DNA of 64,000 nucleotides from Spirochaetota bacterium (GCA_029974015.1 JARKUF010000004.1:233922-297921); one strand, 5' to 3'. Counted from the stretch's first letter, positions 48,055 through 56,589 are shown. A program made the numbers and translations. Notes: generated by a model not told the origin, from the letters alone.

Positions 48055-48276
48055 ATGATCACCCGGGAAAAGGAAGAGATGCTGAAATACTACAACCTCG
48101 GGCTTGTCGCCTACAAGCAGAGGAAGTGGGATGACGCCATCCGGGCCTTCGAGATGGCCCTCAAGGCCGATCCAAAGGACGGGCCGTCGGAGGTGTATCT
48201 CGCCCGGGCGCAGAATTACAAACTGAACCCGCCTCCCGAGGACTGGGATGGCGTATATACCATGACTACTAAATAG
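48055..48276 (+). CDS. Stand-alone TPR protein like the tail of class III cyclases
   Basis: 73 residues: one tetratricopeptide unit (YYNLGLVAYKQRKWDDAIRA, FEMALKADPKDGPSEVYLAR) followed by NPPPEDWDGVYTMTTK. The same ending, a TPR then PPP..WDGV..MTTK, closes many bacterial adenylate/guanylate cyclases after the catalytic domain. Here it is an independent gene with its own AGAGGGGCG ribosome-binding site and no cyclase nearby. It probably binds a partner; it is followed by the bactofilin gene after 27 nt. Confidence 0.82.
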   Translation: MITREKEEMLKYYNLGLVAYKQRKWDDAIRAFEMALKADPKDGPSEVYLARAQNYKLNPPPEDWDGVYTMTTK

Positions 48277-48303
48277 CCTTAAAATTAACTGATAGGGACC
48301 CAG

Positions 48304-48729
48304 ATGGCACGGAAAATAATACAGATCAACAAAAATCCCGTCTACGAAATAGGCATGATAACAACCGTGTTCAGCAAGGACACGGAGTTTTACGGCGACC
48401 TCTCGTTCAAGAAATCCCTTCAGATAAACGGATACATGGAGGGAGAGATATCCTCCGACGGATTTCTCGTGGTGGGAGAAGGTGCCGTGGTGAAGGCGAA
48501 CATTCGCGCGAAGACGGTCATCATAAGCGGAGAGGTCCGCGGCAATATCGAAGCGGTGGACCGTCTTGAGATACAGACGGGCGGGAAGTTGTACGGCAAC
48601 ATACGCACGTCAAAGTTGAAGATCGCCGATGGGGTGGTTTTCGAAGGAAAGTGCGAAATGATACGGGAGTACGAAAAGACGGACCGCGGCCAGAAAGCGG
48701 AAAAGGTTAAGGCCGACACGGCATCCTGA
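48304..48729 (+). CDS. Bactofilin (polymer-forming cytoskeletal protein)
   Basis: 141 residues. Central beta-helix of the bactofilin fold with regular hydrophobic/Gly repeats: SLQINGYMEGEISSDGFLVV, TVIISGEVRGNIEAVDRLEI and KLYGNIRTSKLKIADGVVFE. The N-terminus is short and the C-terminal tail charged (EKTDRGQKAEKVKAD). Bactofilins form filaments near the membrane and affect shape or localise other proteins. A terminator follows at 48752. Confidence 0.93.
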   Translation: MARKIIQINKNPVYEIGMITTVFSKDTEFYGDLSFKKSLQINGYMEGEISSDGFLVVGEGAVVKANIRAKTVIISGEVRGNIEAVDRLEIQTGGKLYGNIRTSKLKIADGVVFEGKCEMIREYEKTDRGQKAEKVKADTAS

Positions 48730-48751
48730 TCCGGCGGACGGGCCTGAGAGG

Positions 48752-48778
48752 AAGCGGGGATGGTATCCCCGCTTTTCG
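48752..48778 (+). terminator. Terminator after bactofilin gene
   Basis: Perfect 10-bp stem AAGCGGGGAT / ATCCCCGCTT with a GGT loop; the T tail is short (TTCG). Confidence 0.75.
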
Positions 48779-48794
48779 CGTTTAAGGGGGCGTT

Positions 48795-49787
48795 ATGAAA
48801 AAGGAAGCCGCATATTACAGTGCGCTCGAAGGCGGCAGAGTGAAGTGCCTGCTCTGCCCGCATCGATGCTTAATCGCTTCAGGGAAAAGCGGGACCTGCG
48901 GGGCCAGGGCCAACGAAGGAGGGGCCCTGGTGAGCCTCATTTATGGCGAGGTCACCTCGATTGCCATGGACCCGATCGAGAAAAAACCCCTCTACCATTT
49001 TTATCCCGGCTCCGACATCCTTTCCATAGGCACAAGGGGATGTAATTTGCAGTGCCCGTACTGCCAGAACTGGAGTATCTCCCAGGACCATGGGGCTTCC
49101 TCTCGAAAATATGGGCCGGCCGAGGTGGTGAAGGCCGCTCGGGCAGGCGGTTCTGTTGGAATAGCCTATACATATTCGGAGCCCATCATCTGGTTTGAAT
49201 ATGTCATGGACTGTGCGGCACTCGCGCGGCGGGAGGGGCTGAAAAATGTCATGGTGACCAATGGTTATGTAAACCCGGAGCCTTTGGCGGAGCTTCTGGA
49301 GTTCGTTGACGCGATGAATATCGACCTGAAGAATTTTCGCGAGGAAACTTACAGAAAGGTGCAGAAGGGGGGACTTGCGGACGTGCTGCGCACTATCGAA
49401 AGCGCGCATGGGAAATGTCATGTGGAACTTACGACCCTCATCGTGACCGGAATAAACGACGATATGAAGGAATTGTCCGAACTCACGGACTGGGTCGCCT
49501 CCCTGGATGCGAACATCCCCTGGCATGTTTCCCGTTATCATCCGAGCTATCGTTACGACGCGCCTGCAACGGATATCGATTTTATGCTGGAAGTGTGTAA
49601 GATGGCGAAGAACAAGCTTAGTTACGTCTATTGCGGAAATATTTCCGGGTCCTACGGCTGGAGCGATACGGTGTGTCCGGAGTGCGGTAATGTGGCGGTG
49701 CGGCGGTCCGGGTACCGTACGAAGGTTGACGGGGTCAAGGACGGCGCATGTGTGCGCTGCGGCGCCGGACTTTACATTCGGCAGTGA
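48795..49787 (+). CDS. amrS: AmmeMemoRadiSam system radical SAM enzyme (AmrS)
   Basis: 330 residues. Radical SAM cluster motif CNLQCPYCQNWSISQ (CX3CX2C); preceding KCLLCPHRCLI and GTCGAR as in this PflA-like family; IAYTYSEPIIWFEYVMD; C-terminal zinc-ribbon-like CPECG and CVRCG. The family is named for co-occurrence with AMMECR1 and Memo, neither of which is in the window; its substrate is not established. RtcB starts 15 nt later and archease follows, suggesting one transcript after the terminator at 48752. Confidence 0.92.
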   Translation: MKKEAAYYSALEGGRVKCLLCPHRCLIASGKSGTCGARANEGGALVSLIYGEVTSIAMDPIEKKPLYHFYPGSDILSIGTRGCNLQCPYCQNWSISQDHGASSRKYGPAEVVKAARAGGSVGIAYTYSEPIIWFEYVMDCAALARREGLKNVMVTNGYVNPEPLAELLEFVDAMNIDLKNFREETYRKVQKGGLADVLRTIESAHGKCHVELTTLIVTGINDDMKELSELTDWVASLDANIPWHVSRYHPSYRYDAPATDIDFMLEVCKMAKNKLSYVYCGNISGSYGWSDTVCPECGNVAVRRSGYRTKVDGVKDGACVRCGAGLYIRQ

Positions 49788-49802
49788 ACCCGGGGGCCGA
49801 TG

Positions 49803-51254
49803 ATGAATTTGGACGGTATGCGACGGATTTCCGACTGCGTTTACGAGATCGGAATGAAGCACAGGAAGGGAATGCGGGTCCCCGCGCGTATTTTTGGCAG
49901 TGAAGAACTAGTCCGCGGCATGGACGATGCGGTTTTTGAACAGATTGCAAACGTGTGCTTTCTGCCGGGGATTCAAAAATACGCCCTCTGCATGCCCGAC
50001 GGGCATTCCGGCTACGGCTTCCCCATCGGCGGCGTCGCCGCCATCGATCCTTCAGATGGGGTGATCTCTCCCGGAGGAATAGGTTTTGACATAAACTGCG
50101 GTATCCGTCTTGTCGCCACGGGCCTCCATATCGACGAAGTAAGGCCTCATCTGAAATCCCTTGTAAACAGGCTTTTCCAGCGCGTTCCGGCCGGTGTGGG
50201 CGGCGAAGGAATGGTGCGCCTGAACCGTTCCAGCTTCGACGAGGCGATGGTGAAGGGGGCCCGGTGGGCCGTGGACCACGGGTACGGGGAAAGGGAAGAC
50301 CTGGAAATGACTGAGGACGGAGGATGCATCGCCGACGCCGATCCTTCGCGGGTGTCCGCCAGGGCCTACGAGCGCGGAAAAAACCAGGTGGGGACCCTCG
50401 GCTCGGGAAATCATTTCCTGGAAATTCAGGTGGCAAAAAAAGAGAACATCTTCGATACCCGCATCGCCGGGGAATTCGGAATTGTGGAAGACGGGCAGGT
50501 CTTTGTGATGATCCACAGTGGGAGCAGGGGCTTTGGCCACCAGGTGGCGACGGAGTACCTCCAGCGGTTTCTAAAAATGATGCCGAAGTACGGCCTCTCC
50601 ATGCCTGACCGTGAGCTCGCCTGCGCGCCATTCGATTCCGCGGAGGGCAGGGACTACTTCGGAGCCATGAACTGCGCCATCAACATCGCTTTCCTCAACC
50701 GTCAGCTTATCATGCACCGGGTGCGGGAGGTGTTCTCGGAGATATTCGGGCAAAGCCCTGCCCGTCTGGGAATGCGCCTCATCTATGATGTATGCCACAA
50801 TACGGCAAAGCTGGAACGCCACGAGATTGACGGATCTTTCAGGGAGCTTCTGGTGCACAGAAAGGGGGCCACCAGGGCCTTCCCCGGGGACATGAAAGGC
50901 GTTCCGGGAAAATACTCTGGGGCGGGCCAACCGGTTATCATCGGAGGAAGCATGGAGATCGGTTCTTATGTGCTGGCGGGAATTCGGGAGGCGAGGGAGG
51001 CTTTTTACACCACGGCACATGGGAGCGGGCGGGTGATGTCCCGTACGCAGGCCAGGCGGCTTTTCAGGGGTAATGCCCTCCGCAGCGGCCTCGAGGAGCG
51101 CGGCATCTACATACAGACCGCCTCTTTGCCGGGCCTGGCGGAAGAAGCGGGGGCCGCGTACAAAGACATCGACGAGGTGGTACGCGCCACGGAATGCGCG
51201 GGCTTGAGTAAAATTGTCGCGAAACTCCTTCCAGTGGGCAATATCAAAGGATAA
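49803..51254 (+). CDS. rtcB: RNA-splicing ligase RtcB
   Basis: GTP-dependent RNA ligase joining 2',3'-cyclic phosphate or 3'-phosphate ends to 5'-OH. 483 residues. Metal and guanylylation residues are in CMPDGHSGYGFPIGGVAA, GGIGFDINCGIRL, LGSGNHFLEIQ, MIHSGSRGFGHQ and the guanylate-accepting His in FYTTAHGSGRVMSR. No rtcA or rtcR is present, so an E. coli-type sigma54 control is not indicated. Its accessory factor archease begins 4 nt downstream. Confidence 0.96.
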   Translation: MNLDGMRRISDCVYEIGMKHRKGMRVPARIFGSEELVRGMDDAVFEQIANVCFLPGIQKYALCMPDGHSGYGFPIGGVAAIDPSDGVISPGGIGFDINCGIRLVATGLHIDEVRPHLKSLVNRLFQRVPAGVGGEGMVRLNRSSFDEAMVKGARWAVDHGYGEREDLEMTEDGGCIADADPSRVSARAYERGKNQVGTLGSGNHFLEIQVAKKENIFDTRIAGEFGIVEDGQVFVMIHSGSRGFGHQVATEYLQRFLKMMPKYGLSMPDRELACAPFDSAEGRDYFGAMNCAINIAFLNRQLIMHRVREVFSEIFGQSPARLGMRLIYDVCHNTAKLERHEIDGSFRELLVHRKGATRAFPGDMKGVPGKYSGAGQPVIIGGSMEIGSYVLAGIREAREAFYTTAHGSGRVMSRTQARRLFRGNALRSGLEERGIYIQTASLPGLAEEAGAAYKDIDEVVRATECAGLSKIVAKLLPVGNIKG

Positions 51255-51258
51255 CGCG

Positions 51259-51702
51259 GTGGATTATACATATAGCTTTGAGATCATAGAGGGGATAACC
51301 AGGGCCGATATCGCCCTGAGCATCCGCGGCCAGGCCATTGAGTCAATTTTTTTTGGTGCGGCAAAGGCCCTGCTTGCCGTCATGCTGGAGGACCCCGAAT
51401 CGGCGGTCCCCGTTGAAGAGAGGGCCATAAACCTGGAAAGGGAAAACGAGGAACTGCTGTTGTTTTCCTTTCTTGATGAACTGATTTTTCTCAAAGACGC
51501 GGAAAACCTTCTTCTCGTACCCCGGGACATATCAGTTGAAACCGGAGCGAACGGAGCTGCCCTCCGGTGCGTGGCCGGTGCGGATGTCATCGACCGTGAG
51601 AGGCACCGCTTCAATGTGGATGTCAAGGCGGTGACGATGCACAGACTGGAAATCCGCCGGGTTGGAGAGCTGTGGTCTGCTCTGGTTGTCCTGGACGTGT
51701 GA
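51259..51702 (+). CDS. Archease, RtcB cofactor
   Basis: 147 residues. Archease speeds guanylylation of RtcB and multiple turnover. The fold signature is divergent: EGITRADIALSIRGQAIESI replaces the usual (D/E)H.AD.G segment (Asp kept, His not obvious). FLDELIFLKDAENLLLVPRD and NVDVKAVTMHRLEIRR match the later conserved blocks. GTG start at 51259, 4 nt after rtcB. Adjacency to rtcB makes the call firm. Confidence 0.88.
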   Translation: MDYTYSFEIIEGITRADIALSIRGQAIESIFFGAAKALLAVMLEDPESAVPVEERAINLERENEELLLFSFLDELIFLKDAENLLLVPRDISVETGANGAALRCVAGADVIDRERHRFNVDVKAVTMHRLEIRRVGELWSALVVLDV

Positions 51703-51783
51703 GCTAAGCTAAGCGATTATAATAAAAACAGTGGGGCCTCATATTCTCCGCCTGATTGTTTATTTGAGGGCGGGATAACTTAA

Positions 51784-51899
51784 GGCAACTTCTAATTAGT
51801 TATGTTTCCCCGCCTGCTGAAGGCGGGGAAACATAAGTCCTGATTTTGCAAGTGGTTCCAATTTATGGGAGTCAAAAAAATGCGATTTTTGAGGTTCCC
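51784..51899 (+). repeat. Dispersed palindromic repeat, full-length copy
   Basis: GGCAACTTCTAATTAGTTATG, shortened GC hairpin (CCCCGCC / GGCGGGG), ACATAAGTCCTGATTTTGC, AGTGGTTCCAATTTATGGG and the end TTTTTGAGGTTCCC; 116 bp. Confidence 0.92.
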
Positions 51900-52046
51900 A
51901 TATGATGTCGTAATGAAGAAAAAATCGATTCTCCCACAAAAAAGAGTTGCCCAAGGCAGCTCCATTCTGGTACAGCATGCCGTCGGAATATTGTTACAAT
52001 ATACTGACAATTCGGCATTCAGATGAAACAGTAGAGGTAACAAGTC

Positions 52047-52553
52047 ATGAAAAAAGCATTGCTGTACGTTTTTCCCGTCATTGCGGCTATATTTTTGGTG
52101 TCAATCCTGTCATATTCGGAAACGATAACCGAGCAGGATGGAGACATGGGGGCAGGGGAATCCGATGACTCTCCCAGAATATCCTATCAGTTCGAAGCAG
52201 GCGATATTCTTGCGACTCCGGACGATTCTTCATGGTATGTGGGAAAGATCATGAGTGAAGGCGGAAAGGGCAAAGACAGGGAAATCCAGGTCCTGTTTGC
52301 CAACGGAGAGGAGGCGTGGGTCAAGCCTGCGTATGTGAAGAAAAGCGTTGCGATGATTAAGCGCAATGAGCTCAAAATCGGGGCCGTTGTGTTTTTTACC
52401 ACGCAACTTCCCTATGATTACCACAATAACTCAATACGGTTTACTACTTTTACGAAGGGACGGATAACCAGCGTCGGTAAACTGCACCGGGATGTCATTA
52501 CCGTGAACTCGAATGAGGTTAACTGGAAGACACAGGTCATCATTGCGAAGTGA
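52047..52553 (+). CDS. Secreted protein with Tudor/SH3-like repeats
   Basis: 168 residues with an N-terminal signal (LLYVFPVIAAIFLVSILSYS, cleavage likely near SYS). Two related beta-barrel-like units follow: GDILATPDDSSWYVGKI...VLFANGEEAWVKPAYV and IGAVVFFTTQ...KGRITSVGKLHRDVITVNS. The pattern (binding-site entry, aromatic WY, Gly, then FANGE) resembles Tudor-like or SH3-like barrels. A terminator follows. No known partner; probably periplasmic. Confidence 0.72.
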   Translation: MKKALLYVFPVIAAIFLVSILSYSETITEQDGDMGAGESDDSPRISYQFEAGDILATPDDSSWYVGKIMSEGGKGKDREIQVLFANGEEAWVKPAYVKKSVAMIKRNELKIGAVVFFTTQLPYDYHNNSIRFTTFTKGRITSVGKLHRDVITVNSNEVNWKTQVIIAK

Positions 52554-52579
52554 TTCCGGAAACACTACCGGGGAATGCG

Positions 52580-52611
52580 GCCGCGGACATAAAACTTCCG
52601 CGGCTTTTTTT
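52580..52611 (+). terminator. Rho-independent terminator
   Basis: Stem GCCGCGGA / TCCGCGGC, loop CATAAAACT, followed by TTTTTTT. Confidence 0.9.
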
Positions 52612-52712
52612 CGCAGCGGGCCATCCCCGGTTTTGGTAAAAATATTTGACATAAGCAGGCCCGGGAAGTCGCATCTTTCAAAGGTTTGGGAAATTTGGCA
52701 GGGGAGCGTAAG

Positions 52713-53606
52713 ATGGCGGTAATTATCGACGGGAAGGCCGTGGCGGCCGAATTACGGGAAGAGATAGCCGGGGAAGTGGCGGCCTTGAAGGAGAAACGAG
52801 GACTTGTACCGGGCCTCGCCGTGGTCCTTGTTGGCCAGGACCCGGCTTCACAGGTCTACGTGCGGATGAAAGGGAAGGGGTGCGATGAGGTCGGCTTTGC
52901 ATCGTTCCAGCACATGCTTCCGTCGGAATCGTCCCGGGAAGAGCTCCTCTCCCTGGTGCAAAAGCTGAACCAATCCCCGGAAGTAAACGGCATCCTGGTA
53001 CAGCTTCCACTTCCGAAGCATATTGACGAGAACTCCGTAATCAACGCCATCGACCCCGGGAAAGACGTCGACGGATTTCACCCCGTAAATGTGGGGAAAA
53101 TTGTCATTGGGGACCGGGATTGCTTTTATCCCTGCACCCCTTACGGTTGCCAGGTCCTCATCAACCGCCATGTGCAAAGCCTCAAGGGAAAACATCTTGT
53201 CGTGGTGGGGAGGAGCAACATCGTTGGTAAGCCGATTGCTAATATGATGGTGCAGAAAAACGATATGGCAAACTGCGTCGTCACGGTGTGCCATACCGCC
53301 GCCCCCGATATTGGATACTATACCCGGCAGGGGGACATTCTTGTCGTGGCCGCCGGAAGGCCGGACACGGTAAGGGGGGACATGATAAAGGAAGGGGCGG
53401 TTGTGATTGACGTCGGAGTGAACCGCGTCCCTGACCCGGCCGACCCTTCGAAAACGAAGCTTGTGGGCGATGTAAACTTCGAGGAGGCGGAGAGGGTCGC
53501 CTCGGCCATCACGCCCGTGCCCGGCGGCGTGGGACCCATGACCATCACCATGCTCCTGGCGAACACCCTGAAGGCTTTCAAGCTACACCACGGCATTAAG
53601 GCCTGA
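52713..53606 (+). CDS. folD: Bifunctional methylenetetrahydrofolate dehydrogenase / methenyltetrahydrofolate cyclohydrolase
   Basis: Interconverts 5,10-methylene- and 10-formyl-tetrahydrofolate, linking folate to purine, formyl-Met and methyl-group supply (see metH). 297 residues. Cyclohydrolase Lys in SQVYVRMKGKGCDEVG; INAIDPGKDVDGFHPVNVG; NADP site VVVGRSNIVGKPIANM; PVPGGVGPMTITMLL. ATG 52713 with GGGGAG upstream; the in-frame ATG at 52686 precedes homology. Shares a long bidirectional terminator with leuA. Confidence 0.96.
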   Translation: MAVIIDGKAVAAELREEIAGEVAALKEKRGLVPGLAVVLVGQDPASQVYVRMKGKGCDEVGFASFQHMLPSESSREELLSLVQKLNQSPEVNGILVQLPLPKHIDENSVINAIDPGKDVDGFHPVNVGKIVIGDRDCFYPCTPYGCQVLINRHVQSLKGKHLVVVGRSNIVGKPIANMMVQKNDMANCVVTVCHTAAPDIGYYTRQGDILVVAAGRPDTVRGDMIKEGAVVIDVGVNRVPDPADPSKTKLVGDVNFEEAERVASAITPVPGGVGPMTITMLLANTLKAFKLHHGIKA

Positions 53607-53618
53607 GCCGCGGTCAAT

Positions 53619-53672
53619 GCGCCCCACGCAAAAAGCCGCGGGCCATGGTTCGCGACTTTTTGCGTGGGGCGC
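53619..53672. terminator. Bidirectional terminator between folD and leuA
   Basis: Long stem GCGCCCCACGCAAAAAG / CTTTTTGCGTGGGGCGC around a GC-rich loop that can pair further. The internal A/T block gives a T run on both strands. Confidence 0.88.
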
Positions 53673-53680
53673 CTGGGCTA

Positions 53681-55255
53681 TTATAAATTTACTTCAACCT
53701 TCATCCGTATTCCGTTCACCTTCTTTCGGTAGTCGAGCTTGTTCAGGGCATCGACGAATGAAAGAATTCCCGCCACGGAAATGTCGATATTGACCCCATT
53801 GCCGAAGACCTTGAATATCTTTCCCTCGTATTCTTCCACTGCCGTGACGGTCACCTCGCAAAGCGCGTCGGAGCCCCCCGTGATGGCTACGAGGTTGAAC
53901 GACTCGATGCGGGCCTTCGTGCCGGTGATCTTCTTCACCGCGTTGATGCCGGCGTCGACACCGCCGTTCCCATGGGCCACGTCGAAGGACTCGTCCCCGT
54001 CCCTCTCCCGGTCTTTGAGGGTGATGAGGGTCATGGGGGGCGAGTACATCCCTGTTGATATCTGGACGTTTGTAACTTTGTAACGCCCTTTTTCCTTGTA
54101 CACGGCCTCGCCGATCAGGACCTCCAGGTCTTCGTCGTGGACCTGTTTTTTTACGTCCGCCAGTGCCTTGAAGTACTTGAAGAACCTTTCCAGGTCGTCC
54201 TTTTCAAGTTCGTATCCCAGGGTCTTTAGCCGGTCGATGACGGCATGGCGGCCGGAGTGTTTTCCCAGGACCAGGCTTGATTTGGAGATGCCCACGTCTT
54301 CCGGGCGCATAATCTCGTACGTCATGGTGTTTTTCAAAAGCCCGTCCTGGTGGATTCCCGACTCGTGGGCAAAGGCGTTGGCGCCCACTATCGCCTTGTT
54401 CGGCTGGACCGTCACTCCGGTGATGTGAGTGAGGAGCCTGCTTGCGGTCATGATCTGTTTAGTGTTGATATCCGTGTGTACATTGAAGAGCCCGCTTCGG
54501 GTCTTGATCGCCATGGTGATTTCTTCCATCGAGGTGTTTCCGGCCCGTTCGCCGATTCCGTTGACGGTGCACTCTACCTGGCGCGCCCCGGCCTCGATTG
54601 CGGCTAAGGAATTGGCCACTGCAAGGCCCAGGTCGTTGTGGCAGTGGACCGAGATGATGGCCCTATCAATACCTTCCACGTTTTCCATCAGGTATCGAAT
54701 GAGGCCGTGAAATTCCGAAGGGACGGCATATCCAACGGTATCGGGGATGTTGACCGTAGTGGCCCCCGCTTTGATCACGGCCTCCACCATCTTCGCCAGA
54801 TAGGCCCTGTCGCTTCTGGTGGCGTCCATGGGGGAGAACTCCACATTGGAAGTGTAGCGTTTCGCCATCTTAACCGCTTCGACGGCCTGTTCCAGGACCT
54901 GTTCCCGGGTTTTTTTTAACTGGTATTCGATGTGGATATCGGAACTCGAGATGAAGGTGTGGATCCTCGGGTTTTCAGCCTCCTTGATTGCCTCCCAGGC
55001 GGTGTCGATGTCCCGGGCGTTGGCCCGGGCGAGGCCCGCGATCTGGACGCCGCGAATTTCCCGGGATATTTTCTGCACCGCTTCGAAGTCGCCCCTGGAG
55101 GCGATTGGGAAGCCCGCCTCTATGATGTCGACGCCAAGCTTGACGAGCTGGGTGGCGAAGTGGAGCTTTTCCGTTATGTTCATGCTGAAGCCGGGGGACT
55201 GTTCGCCGTCCCTCAGGGTTGTGTCGAATATGTATACTTTGTTTTTATCACTCAT
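53681..55255 (-). CDS. leuA: 2-isopropylmalate synthase
   Basis: First committed step of leucine synthesis: acetyl-CoA plus 2-ketoisovalerate to 2-isopropylmalate. 524 residues. Catalytic TIM barrel: IFDTTLRDGEQSPGFSM, IIEAGFPIASRGDFEAVQ, HCHNDLGLAVANSLAAIEAG, NGIGERAGNTSMEEI. C-terminal LeuA allosteric domain (about residues 390-515) for leucine feedback. Preceded by a Leu-rich leader peptide and terminator/antiterminator, so attenuation by charged tRNA-Leu is predicted. leuB/C/D are not in the window. Confidence 0.96.
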   Translation of the reverse strand: MSDKNKVYIFDTTLRDGEQSPGFSMNITEKLHFATQLVKLGVDIIEAGFPIASRGDFEAVQKISREIRGVQIAGLARANARDIDTAWEAIKEAENPRIHTFISSSDIHIEYQLKKTREQVLEQAVEAVKMAKRYTSNVEFSPMDATRSDRAYLAKMVEAVIKAGATTVNIPDTVGYAVPSEFHGLIRYLMENVEGIDRAIISVHCHNDLGLAVANSLAAIEAGARQVECTVNGIGERAGNTSMEEITMAIKTRSGLFNVHTDINTKQIMTASRLLTHITGVTVQPNKAIVGANAFAHESGIHQDGLLKNTMTYEIMRPEDVGISKSSLVLGKHSGRHAVIDRLKTLGYELEKDDLERFFKYFKALADVKKQVHDEDLEVLIGEAVYKEKGRYKVTNVQISTGMYSPPMTLITLKDRERDGDESFDVAHGNGGVDAGINAVKKITGTKARIESFNLVAITGGSDALCEVTVTAVEEYEGKIFKVFGNGVNIDISVAGILSFVDALNKLDYRKKVNGIRMKVEVNL

Positions 55256-55371
55256 GATTTTCTCCGTGGAAATGATAGTACAGGGGCCCGTTTTTACGGT
55301 CCGTTCACTTCGTTATCGGCTTTACTTCCAAGTTTCCTCGGGACCATGTCCCTTCACCTCCGTCACCTCAG

Positions 55372-55416
55372 AAAAAATAAAAAAGGCCGTCAGAGAGGGG
55401 CTCTCTGACGGCCTTT
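55372..55416 (-). terminator. leuA attenuator terminator
   Basis: On the minus strand a perfect 16-bp stem (CAAAGGCCGTCAGAGAG arm with CTCTCTGACGGCC) and CCC loop, followed by TTTTTTATTTTTT. It lies between the leader peptide and leuA. The bases AGCCCCTCTCT of its loop and 3' arm can instead pair with AGAGAGGGGCT in the leader (55449-55459). Confidence 0.9.
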
Positions 55417-55443
55417 GTAATTCTCGTTTTTGTTGGAATTACA

Positions 55444-55524
55444 TCACCAGCCCCTCTCTATCGATCCATAGAGTTCAAGCAAAAGGCCTAGTAGGGCGAG
55501 TCTGATGTAATTTTTCTTTATCAT
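55444..55524 (-). CDS. leuL: leuA leader peptide
   Basis: 26 codons starting MIKKNYIR and containing LALLGLLLEL: seven Leu in ten codons, two of them CTA. The last codons (ATA GAG AGG GGC) overlap the antiterminator sequence AGAGAGGGGCT. Starvation for leucyl-tRNA would stall the ribosome upstream of that sequence, freeing it to block the terminator; full translation covers it and lets the terminator form. The ribosome-binding site is weak by eye. Confidence 0.88.
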   Translation of the reverse strand: MIKKNYIRLALLGLLLELYGSIERGW

Positions 55525-55631
55525 AAAAAAATATTCCGGAAACCTAAGTTTTATGACTATCCTTGTGCTACCCTCCCCGTCGAAGTCGGGGGGGAACAAT
55601 AAAAAGCGTGAGGTCTCCGCCATCAATAAAC

Positions 55632-55660
55632 CAAATAAGCACGTATTTATTCTGTGTCAA
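55632..55660 (-). promoter_or_regulatory. Candidate leu promoter
   Basis: Minus strand TTGACA, a 17-nt spacer, TATTTG, giving a start about 100 nt before the leader peptide. The -10 is imperfect. Confidence 0.5.
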
Positions 55661-55731
55661 TATTATTTACGGCTTTGGAAATGTTTTTTTCAACACAATT
55701 TTCCGGATACCATGTCCATATCGGGGAAAGA

Positions 55732-56589
55732 TCAATACCCTGGTGTAGGAAGGCCAACCGACCAGTCGGCCGAGGTATCGGTATCGAGGCGGTCCGTGCG
55801 GAAGGCCGAAGAACCCCGCGGCGCGTTGGGGGCTTTAATATCGCCCCATGAGTCCGGTGCGGGCAGTTTGCTATCACCCCCCTCAAGATAGACTTCGTCC
55901 CTTATTTTCCCGTCGGGATGCTTTAAAAAAACCGTTTCGCCCGAATCGCCCAAAATAATTCCGGATTTTGCCATCAGAATAATATCTTTAAATTTCTCTC
56001 CATAGAACTCTTCTTTAAATCTTTCGTCGTCCCTTGGTACCACAAGGCGGCAGTCGGGCCCTATGATGGTCCCTTCCGGAAAGCAGTAGCGGGGAGATGC
56101 CGATGCATCTTCGAGGCGGAATCCGGAAATATCGACGGCTTCACTTCCGACGTTCCATATCTCAATGAACTCCGCATAGGCCGAAGATTTTGAATCATAA
56201 TATACCTCGCTTATGAGTATCGCCGAGTAATCTGTCACCGTGAGCGCCCGTTCAGCGGAGAAGCTTTCCGCTTTGGCCCTGATTATTGTGCCGCCTCCTC
56301 TGTTGGCGGTAATCACCCCATCGAAGCTGACTGCCGCGACGGCGGGGTCATCGCTTTTCCAGATTACGGTCCCCGGTTCGGCTTCCCTTCGGGTGCCGTC
56401 CGGCAGCAGGAGAAGACAGCGGGCGGAGATGCTTTCTCCCGGGGACAGTTCTCCGGCCGGGAGTACGATGTCGATTCCATTGCAAGGGACCGAATCGTCG
56501 CCTGAAAAATGCACCGGCGCGGGGTATGTACAGCGGAGGGACGCCAGGAGCAAAGCGGCGGCAGCGGGAATGAGGCGGTGCAGGTCCAT
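55732..56589 (-). CDS. Secreted protein with BIG2-like and lamin-tail domains
   Basis: 285 residues. N-terminal hydrophobic signal (LIPAAAALLLASLRC) ends in Cys; the Arg before it makes a lipobox doubtful. Residues about 35-115 resemble a BIG2 Ig-like domain (SDDPAVAAVSFDGVITANRG). Residues about 115-280 are a lamin tail domain: ILISEVYYDSKSSAYAEFIE, WNVGSEAVDISGFRLED, ending SADWSVGLPTPGY. Such bacterial lamin-tail proteins are extracellular; binding partner unknown. ATG 56589 follows GGGAGG. Close to, and in the same direction as, the leu leader promoter. Confidence 0.85.
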   Translation of the reverse strand: MDLHRLIPAAAALLLASLRCTYPAPVHFSGDDSVPCNGIDIVLPAGELSPGESISARCLLLLPDGTRREAEPGTVIWKSDDPAVAAVSFDGVITANRGGGTIIRAKAESFSAERALTVTDYSAILISEVYYDSKSSAYAEFIEIWNVGSEAVDISGFRLEDASASPRYCFPEGTIIGPDCRLVVPRDDERFKEEFYGEKFKDIILMAKSGIILGDSGETVFLKHPDGKIRDEVYLEGGDSKLPAPDSWGDIKAPNAPRGSSAFRTDRLDTDTSADWSVGLPTPGY

